Shown here: piece by piece, positions 26,374 to 34,409 of the stretch
How positions within the stretch are numbered: position 1 is the stretch's first letter
Layout of the letters: each line of letters opens with the position of its first letter
Source of the DNA: Rosistilla oblonga
Lineage (GTDB): Bacteria > Planctomycetota > Planctomycetia > Pirellulales > Pirellulaceae
Length of the DNA stretch: 64,000 bases
Direction of reading: 5' to 3'
Assembly (NCBI RefSeq): GCF_007751715.1
Contig: NZ_CP036292.1
Span: 4,719,339 to 4,783,338, forward strand
Notes under the pieces: model-generated
Seen by the model: only the letters and a program-made list of their open reading frames with translations
The model's database searches: none
What the model was told of the DNA's origin: nothing
Program-made: the position numbers and the translations under genes

Positions 26374-27252
26374 ATGTCAATGCTCCAGGAACCTACTCTA
26401 TTGGTCGATCCAGCAACCCAAGATGCTGTCGGATCGCAGCGATGGTTGGTGCAGATCCATCCGCTGGATCTGGATCGCGGGCCGATAGAGATCATGGAAA
26501 CGATCCAGATTGGCCGCGATTCGCACTGCAGCCTGCGACTGCCCGACCATTCGGTGTCGCGGCGGCATGCGGAGATCGTCAAACAGGGGGACCACTACAC
26601 AATCCGCGATCTCGACAGCACCAACGGCGTGATCATCAACGGCCAAGCGGTGCAGTCCCACGAACTGCAGACCGGCGACCGCATCCAATTGGGCAGCCGG
26701 ATCTTTCGCTTTCTGGCCGACCACGACCTCGAGGCGCAGTACCACGAGACCGTTTATTCGATGATGACCCGCGACGGGCTGACCGGCGTTTTTAATAAAC
26801 GCTACCTGCTGGAAAGCCTCGACCGCGAGGTCGCCCGGTGCCGTCGATACAAGCGGCCGATCGCGGTGATATTGTTAGACATCGACCACTTCAAATCGAT
26901 CAACGACACCCACGGGCACCTGGCAGGTGACGAAGTCCTTCAGCAAATCTCGTCGCGGTTGGGCGATGTACTCCGCAGCGACGAAATCCTGGCGAGGTTT
27001 GGCGGCGAAGAGTTTGCGATCGTGATCGTCGAATCGAATCGCAAGAACGCTCTGGATGTCGCCGAGCGTTGCCGCAAGGCTTGCGCTAAAGAAGCCTTCA
27101 AAACATCGGCCGGCTTGCTCGAAGTAACGATCAGTCTCGGCGTAGCCGCTCCCGCGGTCGACGAAATCGAAACCCGAGCGGCACTGCTCGACGCGGCCGA
27201 CAAGTACTTGTACCAAGCCAAGCACGCCGGCCGCAATCAAGTCGTCGGATAG
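26374..27252 (+). CDS. FHA-domain diguanylate cyclase (GGDEF)
   Basis: A 292-residue cytosolic protein. The N-terminal FHA domain (about 30-110) has IQIGRDSHCSLRL, VSRRHAEI and LDSTNGVIINGQ, the residues that bind phosphothreonine. The GGDEF domain (about 125-290) has DGLTGVFNKRYLLE, DIDHFKSINDTHGH and the active-site RFGGEEFAIV. The inhibitory I-site position reads RSDE in place of RxxD, so product inhibition may be altered. ATG at 26374 begins the recognisable protein; 29 upstream codons of the open frame look random. It faces a Ser/Thr kinase gene, whose phosphorylated targets its FHA domain could read. Confidence 0.9.
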   Translation: MSMLQEPTLLVDPATQDAVGSQRWLVQIHPLDLDRGPIEIMETIQIGRDSHCSLRLPDHSVSRRHAEIVKQGDHYTIRDLDSTNGVIINGQAVQSHELQTGDRIQLGSRIFRFLADHDLEAQYHETVYSMMTRDGLTGVFNKRYLLESLDREVARCRRYKRPIAVILLDIDHFKSINDTHGHLAGDEVLQQISSRLGDVLRSDEILARFGGEEFAIVIVESNRKNALDVAERCRKACAKEAFKTSAGLLEVTISLGVAAPAVDEIETRAALLDAADKYLYQAKHAGRNQVVG

Positions 27253-27443
27253 AGTTCGTAGGCGGCGTCGAGCGTCGCCGACTGTCGATTTCACGGTAAC
27301 TTAATGTCCCTAGATGTCACCTCGGATCGCCCGCGACGGGGATCGATCGGGCGTTAGCAGACGTTACCTACGCATGCTTGGCACGCAGAGAAATTCAATT
27401 GGCGCAGTTTGCGCAGTCGCTTACGCTATCGGTCCAGTGCCTG

Positions 27444-27463
27444 CGGGGGACACGTTTCCCCCG
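27444..27463 (+). promoter_or_regulatory. Stem-loop in the leader of the zinc-ribbon membrane protein gene
   Basis: CGGGGGA and TCCCCCG pair perfectly around a 6-nt loop, ending 39 bp before the ATG. There is no U-tract, so a leader structure or protein site is more likely than a terminator. Confidence 0.35.
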
Positions 27464-27502
27464 AAGGCGAATAGGTTCCAATAGAAGCGAGGTAGCGCCG
27501 TT

Positions 27503-28513
27503 ATGCCGATCGAATTTCCCTGTGATGGGTGCCAACAGAAACTCCGAGTGCCCGACAACAGCGCTGGCAAGCAAGCCAAGTGCCCCAACTGCGCTCGGAT
27601 TCTGACAATCCCTGCCTCACAAACGGAGGAGCCGGCACCCGCTGCGCCTACTCCCTCAAACGATCCCTTCGACTTCGGCGGGCCAACCGGTGATCAGCCC
27701 GCCGGTGACAATCTTGGCGCGGGCGGATTTGGCGGGGGCAACTTCGGCGGGGCCGCGGCGTCCCACCAAAATCCATACGCCTCGCCAGCTGCGGCTTCAC
27801 AACCGATGGGATCTGGCGGCTCGGGAACGCTTTCGGTTCAGCCGATGGATCCTATCGGAGCGGTTTCGCTCGGATGGGAGTTATTCAAAAGGAATGCTGG
27901 CCTTCTGATTGGATCGGTGCTGGTTATCGTGGGTGTATCTGGTGGTCTGATGCTCGCAACCATGGCCTTAACAGTTGCCATGGTCAAGGTGACAGGAGAT
28001 CCGAATTCTCCGGTGAATTCCGTTGTGAATATCGCGACGTCATTAATAAGCCAACTAATTCAGCTCTGGATTGGGATCGGAGCGATACGTCTTGGCATCG
28101 CAGTGGCGCGAGGGCAAGCGGTAGAGCTCGGGATGCTCTTCAGCGGAGGGCCATTTGTGCTGCGATATATAGGAGTATCGATTCTATTTACACTGGGAAT
28201 GTATCTAGGACTTCTTCTGCTAATAGTCCCAGGAATCTACTTCAGCCTGACATACTGTTGGTGTTTCTACTTTTTGGTCGATCGTGATTGCGGAGTGATG
28301 GAAGCGTTCCGACTCTCGGGGCAACATGCGAAAGGAAATCGCCTCAACACTTTTGTTTTGGGGATTGTCTCGTCCGTACTGAATATCCTTGGCTTTCTGA
28401 TGTGCATCGCTGGCGCGTTAGTCACGATTCCCGTGGGGATGCTGGCGATGTCCATCTGCTACTTAATGATGACTGGACAGCGGTACTGGCAACCGCATCC
28501 GTCAGGACAGTGA
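27503..28513 (+). CDS. MJ0042-type zinc-ribbon integral membrane protein
   Basis: A 336-residue protein. The N-terminus carries a zinc ribbon with two CxxC pairs (FPCDGCQQKLRVPD and AKCPNCARILTIP), then a Pro/Gly/Asn-rich linker (about 40-115). The C-terminal ~210 residues form an integral membrane domain with about five to six helices (LLIGSVLVIVGVSGGLMLA, LGMYLGLLLLIVPGIYFSLT and others), similar to the DUF975 or glycerophosphoryl-diester-phosphodiesterase-like membrane domain. Codon use shifts in the membrane half, with more A/T-ending codons. The fusion of zinc ribbon and polytopic membrane domain is common in planctomycetes; the role is unknown. Confidence 0.82.
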   Translation: MPIEFPCDGCQQKLRVPDNSAGKQAKCPNCARILTIPASQTEEPAPAAPTPSNDPFDFGGPTGDQPAGDNLGAGGFGGGNFGGAAASHQNPYASPAAASQPMGSGGSGTLSVQPMDPIGAVSLGWELFKRNAGLLIGSVLVIVGVSGGLMLATMALTVAMVKVTGDPNSPVNSVVNIATSLISQLIQLWIGIGAIRLGIAVARGQAVELGMLFSGGPFVLRYIGVSILFTLGMYLGLLLLIVPGIYFSLTYCWCFYFLVDRDCGVMEAFRLSGQHAKGNRLNTFVLGIVSSVLNILGFLMCIAGALVTIPVGMLAMSICYLMMTGQRYWQPHPSGQ

Positions 28514-28528
28514 ACTAACGGACGCCGA

Positions 28529-29182
28529 CTACAGTCGCAACCACTCGCGGAATCCAGAGACGATCTCCTGGGGCTGCATCGCGATCTGCATCCCCACGAA
28601 CCCGAGGATCACCAGCGCCAACAGCAACAGCCCCACTCCTCTGAACCGGGAAGCGTTTTCGACTTGGCCCAGTTCGCGACGCGTTGCTTGCACCAAGCGT
28701 CGCCAGAAAACAGGGGAGATCGTTTGCAAAGGGGGAACGATTTGAGGTGTGTCCTGCGGCGAAAAGACCTCCAACCGGACCGCTGTCCCGACGGCGGGGA
28801 ACCAGATCTGCTGGCCTTCGAGACGAGCACCGGGATCGATCGACTGAGCCGCTCGCAACAACGGGCCACGCACGTCATCGGCGGTCGCACCGTAGATCAC
28901 CATCCGGGGCCGCATCGTCAGAATAATCAACAGCAGCGAAAGCAAGAAAAACACCGCCAACATCATCCATACGATCCAGCCCAACATGCCGTAGGCCATC
29001 GTCGGAAAGAAGAGCACCAAGGGGCCGGCAAGCACAAACCCACCAACACCGATCGCCAATGCGATGGTGTCTTGCGCACCTGTCGTTACGGTCGGGCGAC
29101 GAGCCGACTGAAGATAACCGATCACCATCAGGTAGATCGCCAAGGGGCCAAGCGCCAGCGCGATAGAGAATGAGTCAATCAT
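28529..29182 (-). CDS. Hypothetical membrane protein
   Basis: A 217-residue protein with about three N-terminal transmembrane helices (IALALGPLAIYLMVIGYL, IGVGGFVLAGPLVLFFP, WIVWMMLAVFFLLSLLLIIL), a soluble middle domain (nt ~28880-28660) and one helix near the C-terminus (GVGLLLLALVILGFVGMQIA). ATG at 29182 (MIDSFSIALALG) was chosen because the upstream 94 codons of the open frame are not protein-like. It is in line with tgt but transcribed after it, 68 bp downstream. No family is recognised. Confidence 0.72.
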   Translation of the reverse strand: MIDSFSIALALGPLAIYLMVIGYLQSARRPTVTTGAQDTIALAIGVGGFVLAGPLVLFFPTMAYGMLGWIVWMMLAVFFLLSLLLIILTMRPRMVIYGATADDVRGPLLRAAQSIDPGARLEGQQIWFPAVGTAVRLEVFSPQDTPQIVPPLQTISPVFWRRLVQATRRELGQVENASRFRGVGLLLLALVILGFVGMQIAMQPQEIVSGFREWLRL

Positions 29183-29250
29183 AGCGTTTATCGTAGACCG
29201 GTCGTCGAGTGAATAACAGTCGCAAAACGCTGAGACAGAACTGCTCGGCG

Positions 29251-30375
29251 TCAGACGTCCTGCGTGACAGGCGTCCAAATCTGACGCTGCTGATCCAGGA
29301 AAGTTGAATAGGTACCCGCTTGAATATGAGCTCGTGCTTCCCGAACCAACCGCTGGTAGAACGTCAGGTTGTGGATCGACAACAGGATCGGCCCCAGCAT
29401 CTCTCCGGCGACAAACAGGTGGCGAATGTAGGCGCGGCTGTGCCGGCAAGCCGGACAAGGGCAATCCTCCTCCAGCGGACGAGCGTCTTCACGAAACTTT
29501 GCGTTTCGCAACTTCATCGATCCGGTGGCGGTAAAGGCCAATGCATTGCGGCCGTTTCGCGTCGGCATCACACAATCAAACATATCGACACCGCGAGCGA
29601 TCGCTTCGACAAGATCGATCGGTGTCCCGACGCCCATCAGATACCGCGGCTTGGCCTTCGGCAGATACGGAACCGTCGCCTCGATCGTCTTGTACATCTC
29701 CGCCGGCGGTTCGCCAACACTGAGGCCGCCGATCGCGAAGCCCTCGAAGTCCTCTTTGCTCATCTCCTGAGCACACTGCCGTCGCAGTTCGGGATCCAAT
29801 CCACCTTGCACGATCGCAAACCGAGCTTGGTCTTCCCGCGAGGCATGTTCCAGGCAACGCTTCGCCCAACGGATCGATCGCTCCATGGCATCTTCGATCA
29901 CGGCGGGTTCGTTTGGCAGCGCGATTACATGATCCAGAACCATCGCGACGTCGCTGCCGAGCGATTCTTGAATGTCGATAGACAGCTCGGGCGTCAGCTC
30001 GATCGCCCGGCCATCGATGTGCGACTTGAACGTCGCGCCGTGTTCGGTGATCTTCGTCAGCTGGGCGAGGCTGAAGATTTGGAAGCCGCCCGAATCGGTT
30101 AAGATCGGGCCGTCCCAGCCGCTGAAGCGATGCAGGCCTCCGAGCGAACGGATCAGTTCATGCCCGGGGCGAAGACCAAGATGGTAGGTATTGCCGAGGA
30201 TCATCGAAGCACCCAACTGCTTCAATTGATCGACCGTCACCCCTTTAACCGTCGCCTGCGTTCCCACAGGCATGAAGGCTGGCGTGGGAACTTCGCCGTG
30301 AGGCGTCGTCAACAAACCAGCGCGGGCCTGAGTGTTTGGATCTTCGGCGATCAACTGGATCGTGACGGCAGGCAA
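29251..30375 (-). CDS. tgt: tRNA-guanine transglycosylase
   Basis: A 374-residue enzyme exchanging G34 for preQ1 in GUN-anticodon tRNAs (Asp, Asn, His, Tyr). Motifs: [26 protein letters not shown] (Asp general acid region), [25 protein letters not shown], catalytic nucleophile in [16 protein letters not shown], and the zinc site [17 protein letters not shown]. The common DECPPYP-like region instead reads [13 protein letters not shown]. The start is TTG at 30375. It is 11 bp downstream of the TPR/alpha-CTD-like gene, so both are probably one transcript with the upstream tRNA-Thr. Confidence 0.94.
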   Translation of the reverse strand: MPAVTIQLIAEDPNTQARAGLLTTPHGEVPTPAFMPVGTQATVKGVTVDQLKQLGASMILGNTYHLGLRPGHELIRSLGGLHRFSGWDGPILTDSGGFQIFSLAQLTKITEHGATFKSHIDGRAIELTPELSIDIQESLGSDVAMVLDHVIALPNEPAVIEDAMERSIRWAKRCLEHASREDQARFAIVQGGLDPELRRQCAQEMSKEDFEGFAIGGLSVGEPPAEMYKTIEATVPYLPKAKPRYLMGVGTPIDLVEAIARGVDMFDCVMPTRNGRNALAFTATGSMKLRNAKFREDARPLEEDCPCPACRHSRAYIRHLFVAGEMLGPILLSIHNLTFYQRLVREARAHIQAGTYSTFLDQQRQIWTPVTQDV

Positions 30376-30386
30376 AATCGACTACC

Positions 30387-31712
30387 TTACTCGCCGCGGA
30401 GCGTCAGGTTGTGCTGTTCGAGCTTCTCGCGAATCTCAACCAAGCTGGTCACGCCGAAGTTCTTGCATTCGAGCAGTTCGTCGGCGGTCTTGCGAAGCAG
30501 TTCGCCGATCGTGTTCAGTCCCAAGCGGACCATGCACTTACGAGCACGAACCGACAGGTTCAGATCGGAGATCGGACGGTCCAACAACGCTTGTTCCGCA
30601 GGCGACAGGTGCGAGGTGTCGACGGGCGGATCGGCGGTCTTCTTTTCGTGAGCGAACTGGCCGAGGGTCAGCCCCTTGCTGCTCAAGATCTCACGGATTT
30701 CGTAGAGGCTGGTTTCACCAAAGTTCTTACTGGCCAGCAGTTCCGCTTCGCTGGTGCGAGTCAAATCGCCGAGCGTATCGATGCCCATCTTGGTCAAGCA
30801 GTTGCGGCTGCGGACGGACAATTCGAAGTTCGAGACCGAGATGTTCAACACCTGGGCCAGGCGATCGTTGCGACGCTGTGTCTCTTCGTCGTACAAAACG
30901 TTGCCCGATGCCGACGCGTCCTTCATGTACAGGCGAGCCTGAGGATGGTCGGGATAGCAATCGAGAATCCGCTTGTAGCAAAGCTGAGCCTTGCCGAAAT
31001 CGTTGCGGTCTTCGCTCATCAAGCCCAAGTTGATCAGAACACCGACGCCGGTCGGGAAGGCTTTCGAAGCGCGTTCGTAAAGTTCCAGAGCGGTATCGTC
31101 GTTACCGTGGCGATCGTTTTCGACAGCCAGACCAAACAGAGCTCCCGCGTGCTGCGGATTCGCTTGGATCGCTCGCTCGTACAACGCAACGGCTTCGGGC
31201 AGATTGCCACCCAACACTGCGACGGTTGCACCGCGCTGATAGAGGTATTCAGCCGATTGCTCGACGGGACCAAACATGTTGTCCAACGTTGCCAACGCTT
31301 GCTCGGCATTGCCCATGTAGCGGTGAACCGCTGCGATCGCCAGGTTGCATTCGTCGGCGTTGTAGCCAGCGGTCTTGGCGGCTTCGAACGAAGCCATCGC
31401 TTCGGCGTAATCGCAGTGCTCGAAGTGGCAGCGTCCGATGTAGAACTGCGCCAACGCACCACCGTCAGCCGACTGCAGCGTCTGCTTTGCGTCTTGGAAA
31501 CGCCCCAGCAAAAACTGACCGATGCCCAATCGCGTTTGCGACGCGGGAGTCCGATCGGTGTCTTGCTCCAACAACCCAACGCCTTCCTTGAGCTCCGTGA
31601 AGTGCGTGAAATCGTCGGAAATAGCCTGACGGATCACATAGATTTCCTGTGGTCCAAAAGACGCGTTGGAAAGCAACGTCTCCTTCAGATCGAGCATGTG
31701 AGCTTCAGCCAT
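30387..31712 (-). CDS. TPR protein with two RNA polymerase alpha-CTD-like domains
   Basis: A 441-residue soluble protein. Residues ~50-255 hold tandem TPR-like helical repeats (LGIGQFLLGRFQDAKQTL, AVALYERAIQANPQHAGALF, ALELYERASKAFPTGVGVLI). Two copies of an alpha-CTD-like helix-hairpin-helix unit follow: NFELSVRSRNCLTKMGIDTL...LLASKNFGETSLYEIREIL (about 285-345), then DLNLSVRARKCMVRLGLNTI...LLECKNFGVTSLVEIREKL (about 380-436). In RNA polymerase alpha this fold binds UP-element DNA and activators. The repeats are close copies, and no alpha N-terminal domain is present, so this is not rpoA. It may bind DNA or polymerase partners. ATG at 31712 has AGGAAC upstream. Confidence 0.88.
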   Translation of the reverse strand: MAEAHMLDLKETLLSNASFGPQEIYVIRQAISDDFTHFTELKEGVGLLEQDTDRTPASQTRLGIGQFLLGRFQDAKQTLQSADGGALAQFYIGRCHFEHCDYAEAMASFEAAKTAGYNADECNLAIAAVHRYMGNAEQALATLDNMFGPVEQSAEYLYQRGATVAVLGGNLPEAVALYERAIQANPQHAGALFGLAVENDRHGNDDTALELYERASKAFPTGVGVLINLGLMSEDRNDFGKAQLCYKRILDCYPDHPQARLYMKDASASGNVLYDEETQRRNDRLAQVLNISVSNFELSVRSRNCLTKMGIDTLGDLTRTSEAELLASKNFGETSLYEIREILSSKGLTLGQFAHEKKTADPPVDTSHLSPAEQALLDRPISDLNLSVRARKCMVRLGLNTIGELLRKTADELLECKNFGVTSLVEIREKLEQHNLTLRGE

Positions 31713-31761
31713 GGAGTGGGGTTCCTACAGAAGGGCAAGCGGGCCTTGCGAAGGCGTGAAG

Positions 31762-31834
31762 AGCCGATGGTGGGACTTGAACCCGCAACCTATTCATTAC
31801 GAATGAATCGCTCTGCCAGTTGAGCTACATCGGC
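31762..31834 (-). tRNA. tRNA-Thr (anticodon CGU)
   Basis: The minus strand folds into a complete cloverleaf: acceptor GCCGATG/CATCGGC, D arm GCTC...GAGC, anticodon stem ATTCA/TGAAT with loop TTCGTAA (anticodon CGT, reading ACG Thr codons), 5-nt variable loop and T loop TTCAAGT. The T stem has one C-A mismatch. The 3' CCA is not encoded. A promoter lies just upstream, and the TPR/alpha-CTD gene starts 50 bp downstream on the same strand. Confidence 0.93.
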
Positions 31835-31861
31835 CTGAGATTTGCACTGAGCTGAAGTAGT

Positions 31862-31891
31862 AAGATAAAAGAATTTCCCTTATTTCGTCAA
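31862..31891 (-). promoter_or_regulatory. Promoter of tRNA-Thr (and probably downstream genes)
   Basis: On the minus strand TTGACG (31891-31886), an 18-bp spacer and TATCTT (31867-31862) give a plausible sigma-70 promoter, ending about 27 bp before the tRNA 5' end. With no terminator seen after the tRNA, transcription may continue into the TPR gene and tgt. Confidence 0.6.
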
Positions 31892-31956
31892 GAGGACGGT
31901 TGGGGGAGAATTGATATACAATTAATAAATTGTGCCTTCTACGGAGATCGATCGCC

Positions 31957-33501
31957 ATGATCCATACACGCGCCCAATCGCTTCTCCTTGAATTTGGGAT
32001 TTCTGAAGAGCCAAAAGGACTTGCCATCGGCAGTCGCTGGTCGGCCGGACAGGGAGCCGACGTGAGCGTTCATTCGCCAATCGACGGCGCTCAACTCGCT
32101 TCTTTTGCGATGGCAACGCCGGAACAAGTCGGCCAGGCGACCTCGGCAGCTCGGACCGCTTTTGCTTCGTGGCGCGTTGTCCCCGCACCGGTCCGCGGCG
32201 AATTGGTCCGCCGAATCGGCGACCGACTGCGGCATCATAAATCGGATTTAGCCGAACTGGTCAGTTGGGAAACGGGCAAGATCACCCAGGAATCCTTGGG
32301 CGAAGTCCAAGAGATGATCGACGTCTGCGATTTTGCTGTAGGGCTCAGCCGCCAACTTTATGGCAAAACGATCGCCAGCGAGCGACCGCTCCACCGACTG
32401 ACCGAGCAATGGCATCCGCTGGGCCCCATCGGCGTGATCAGCGCTTTCAACTTCCCCGTCGCCGTCTGGGCCTGGAATGCGATGGTCGCCCTGGTCTGCG
32501 GCGATCCCGTAGTCTGGAAACCCTCGGAAAAAGCTGCCTTGTGCGGGATCGCCTGCCACGCCATCGCCGCGGGAGTTGCCGCGGAGATGCCCGAAGCTCC
32601 TCCGGGCCTGCTGAGTCTGGTGATCGGGAATGCGGAGACTGGCAAAGCGATCGCCGATTCGCCCCAGCTCCCACTGGTTTCGGCGACCGGTTCGGTCCCG
32701 ATGGGACGCGACGTCGCCGTACGTGTCGCCGGGCGACTGGGGCGTTCGCTGCTGGAACTCGGCGGAAACAACGGCATGATCGTCGCGCCGTCGGCCGACC
32801 TAGAACTGGCGACGCGTTCGATTCTGTTTGCCGCCGTCGGCACCTGCGGCCAGCGATGCACCTCGCTGCGACGGCTGTATGTGCACGAATCGATTGCCGA
32901 TTCGCTCGCCGACCAACTGCGAAAACTGTACGCCCGCCTGCCGATCGGCGATCCGAAAAGCGACGCGACGCTGGTCGGACCGCTGATCGACGAGAATGCG
33001 ATGATCGCGATGCAGACCGCCCTGGCAGCGGCTCGCCAACAGGGAGGGACTGTTTTTGCAGGCGAACAGGTTACCGAAGGGGTCCCCGCCGGCGGCTTTT
33101 ACGTCCGCCCGGCGATCGTCGAGATCGCGGCCGACGCGGCGATCGTGCAGCAGGAGACCTTTGCTCCGATCCTGTATCTGATGCGATATCGCGACTTCGA
33201 CGAAGCGATTGCGATGCACAACGGGGTGCCGCAGGGGCTGGCTTCGGCCATCCTGACCAACGATGTTCGCGAAGCGGAGCTGTTCTGCTCGCCAGCGGGA
33301 TCGGATTGCGGAATCGTCAACGTCAACATCGGGACCAGCGGCGCCGAGATCGGCGGAGCATTTGGCGGCGAAAAAGAGACCGGCGGCGGACGCGAATCGG
33401 GGAGCGATTCATGGAAGGCGTACATGCGGCGGGCGACCAATACCGTCAACTACAGCCCCGAACTCCCTCTGGCTCAAGGGATTCGTTTCGACCTCGATTG
33501 A
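31957..33501 (+). CDS. ALDH7-type aldehyde dehydrogenase (probable P6C/aminoadipate semialdehyde dehydrogenase)
   Basis: A 514-residue NAD-dependent aldehyde dehydrogenase. Motifs: GVISAFNFPVAVWAWN (catalytic Asn), VVWKPSEK, VSATGSVPMGRDV, LELGGNNGMIV (general-base Glu) and the catalytic Cys in GTCGQRCTSLRRLYVHES. The GGNN variant, the CTSLRRL context and the C-terminal IGGAFGGEKETGGGRESGS with TNTVNYSPELPLAQG are typical of the antiquitin (ALDH7) group. That group oxidises aminoadipate semialdehyde or piperideine-6-carboxylate in lysine breakdown. No lysine aminotransferase is adjacent, so the pathway is inferred. ATG at 31957 was chosen; an AT-rich 6-bp inverted repeat (31918-31933) lies just upstream. 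Confidence 0.88.
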   Translation: MIHTRAQSLLLEFGISEEPKGLAIGSRWSAGQGADVSVHSPIDGAQLASFAMATPEQVGQATSAARTAFASWRVVPAPVRGELVRRIGDRLRHHKSDLAELVSWETGKITQESLGEVQEMIDVCDFAVGLSRQLYGKTIASERPLHRLTEQWHPLGPIGVISAFNFPVAVWAWNAMVALVCGDPVVWKPSEKAALCGIACHAIAAGVAAEMPEAPPGLLSLVIGNAETGKAIADSPQLPLVSATGSVPMGRDVAVRVAGRLGRSLLELGGNNGMIVAPSADLELATRSILFAAVGTCGQRCTSLRRLYVHESIADSLADQLRKLYARLPIGDPKSDATLVGPLIDENAMIAMQTALAAARQQGGTVFAGEQVTEGVPAGGFYVRPAIVEIAADAAIVQQETFAPILYLMRYRDFDEAIAMHNGVPQGLASAILTNDVREAELFCSPAGSDCGIVNVNIGTSGAEIGGAFGGEKETGGGRESGSDSWKAYMRRATNTVNYSPELPLAQGIRFDLD

Positions 33502-33523
33502 ACCGAGCCGAAAAATTGACACA

Positions 33524-33558
33524 AAAAAACACCCGATCGAATTCGACCGAGTGTTTTT
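33524..33558. terminator. Bidirectional terminator between convergent genes
   Basis: A-rich and T-rich flanks surround an 11-bp imperfect stem (ACACCCGATCG with CGACCGAGTGT, two mismatches) and an AATT loop. U-tracts arise in both directions. It serves the ALDH7 gene (plus) and the 74-aa gene (minus). Confidence 0.7.
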
Positions 33559-33611
33559 GTTGACCTATAGTTGGGGACCGCAGCGAGGCATCCCCTCCAA
33601 TGGCAAACGGC

Positions 33612-33836
33612 TTATTCGCGTGGGCGGATCGCACCGGTCAGACCGCTGTAATCGACGCGGTCCGAACCGTGCCACAGAGGTTGCCCGAGTTCGACGCGTT
33701 TACGCAGGACTTCGATCTTTTCCGAAGAGCCAGCGGGAGCGTCGGTCTCTTTGAAGTCGTTCCAGTCTTGTGGAACGAAGTCTTCGTCGTGGCCGTAACG
33801 CAGGATGGCTTCAAACACGTTCTTGCAAACAGTCAT
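33612..33836 (-). CDS. Small hypothetical protein (74 aa)
   Basis: Starts MTVCKNVFEAILRYGHDEDF after GAGGA at good spacing, which excludes the 43-codon upstream extension. It is soluble and charged, with KIEVLRKRVELGQPLWHGSDRVDYSGL at its C-terminus. No family recognised; small proteins of this kind are frequent and conserved in planctomycetes. Its own leader has a perfect stem-loop (33934-33954) downstream of a TTGACA hexamer. Ends near a bidirectional terminator. Confidence 0.68.
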   Translation of the reverse strand: MTVCKNVFEAILRYGHDEDFVPQDWNDFKETDAPAGSSEKIEVLRKRVELGQPLWHGSDRVDYSGLTGAIRPRE

Positions 33837-34409
33837 TAAATAATGTCCTCTCACCGGATCCAGTTTGCTTCTCCGAAGTTGGATCGCGGCATGTGATGCC
33901 TTATCGCACCGTTCATCCGTGGGCGCGGTAGAAATCTGCCTCCCACAGGCAGATAAATGTGTCAATGGGAGTTGGGGGCTGACCGTTGATTATCGATCGA
34001 AGCTTGATGCATTATTCATAATTCAAATGCAGAGTCAAGTTTTTTGTTTGGGGGACTATCCGCCCCAAGGCCCATTTTCAGCCACTCCCCCTTGTATTCT
34101 GTTAAGCTCGGCAAATATTAAGTAAATCGCGTCGGAATCCGCTAGAAAAACGACGCAGCTGGGGGAGTTTCACCGCCATAGATGGGGTCAACTGTAGGGG
34201 CTGTTCCCCACCCGAAGCATCGCCACCAGGGGACCATCGCCCCCCTTGGGCGAAATCTATGCGTCAAGTGGGCTTGGCGCACGACAAACGGCCGGGGTTG
34301 GAATGCTTCCCTTGGGTAAAATGCTGCGGTTCTTCGACTTGCAGCGCGAGGCAAAGAAAATAGTCGAAAAATAGTTTCCGACAGTTGCCACTCCAAATAC
34401 CCCACGCGT
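33837..34409. other. 573-bp intergenic region, partly AT-rich
   Basis: No gene is supported here. The right-hand side is the leader of the 74-aa gene with a perfect 8-bp stem-loop (ATCTGCCT/AGGCAGAT, 33934-33954) and TTGACA on the minus strand. Bases ~33990-34130 are much more AT-rich than the surroundings. A plus-strand TTGTAT-N18-TATTAA (about 34090-34120) looks promoter-like but leads into no open frame on the plus strand. Confidence 0.4.

Noticed and set aside
30387-31712. rpoA
   Set aside because: Contains alpha-CTD-like units only; the alpha N-terminal dimerisation domain is absent and ribosomal-protein neighbours are missing.
32265-33563. 432-codon plus-strand frame inside the ALDH7 gene
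   Set aside because: Arg-rich out-of-phase shadow of a clear aldehyde dehydrogenase.
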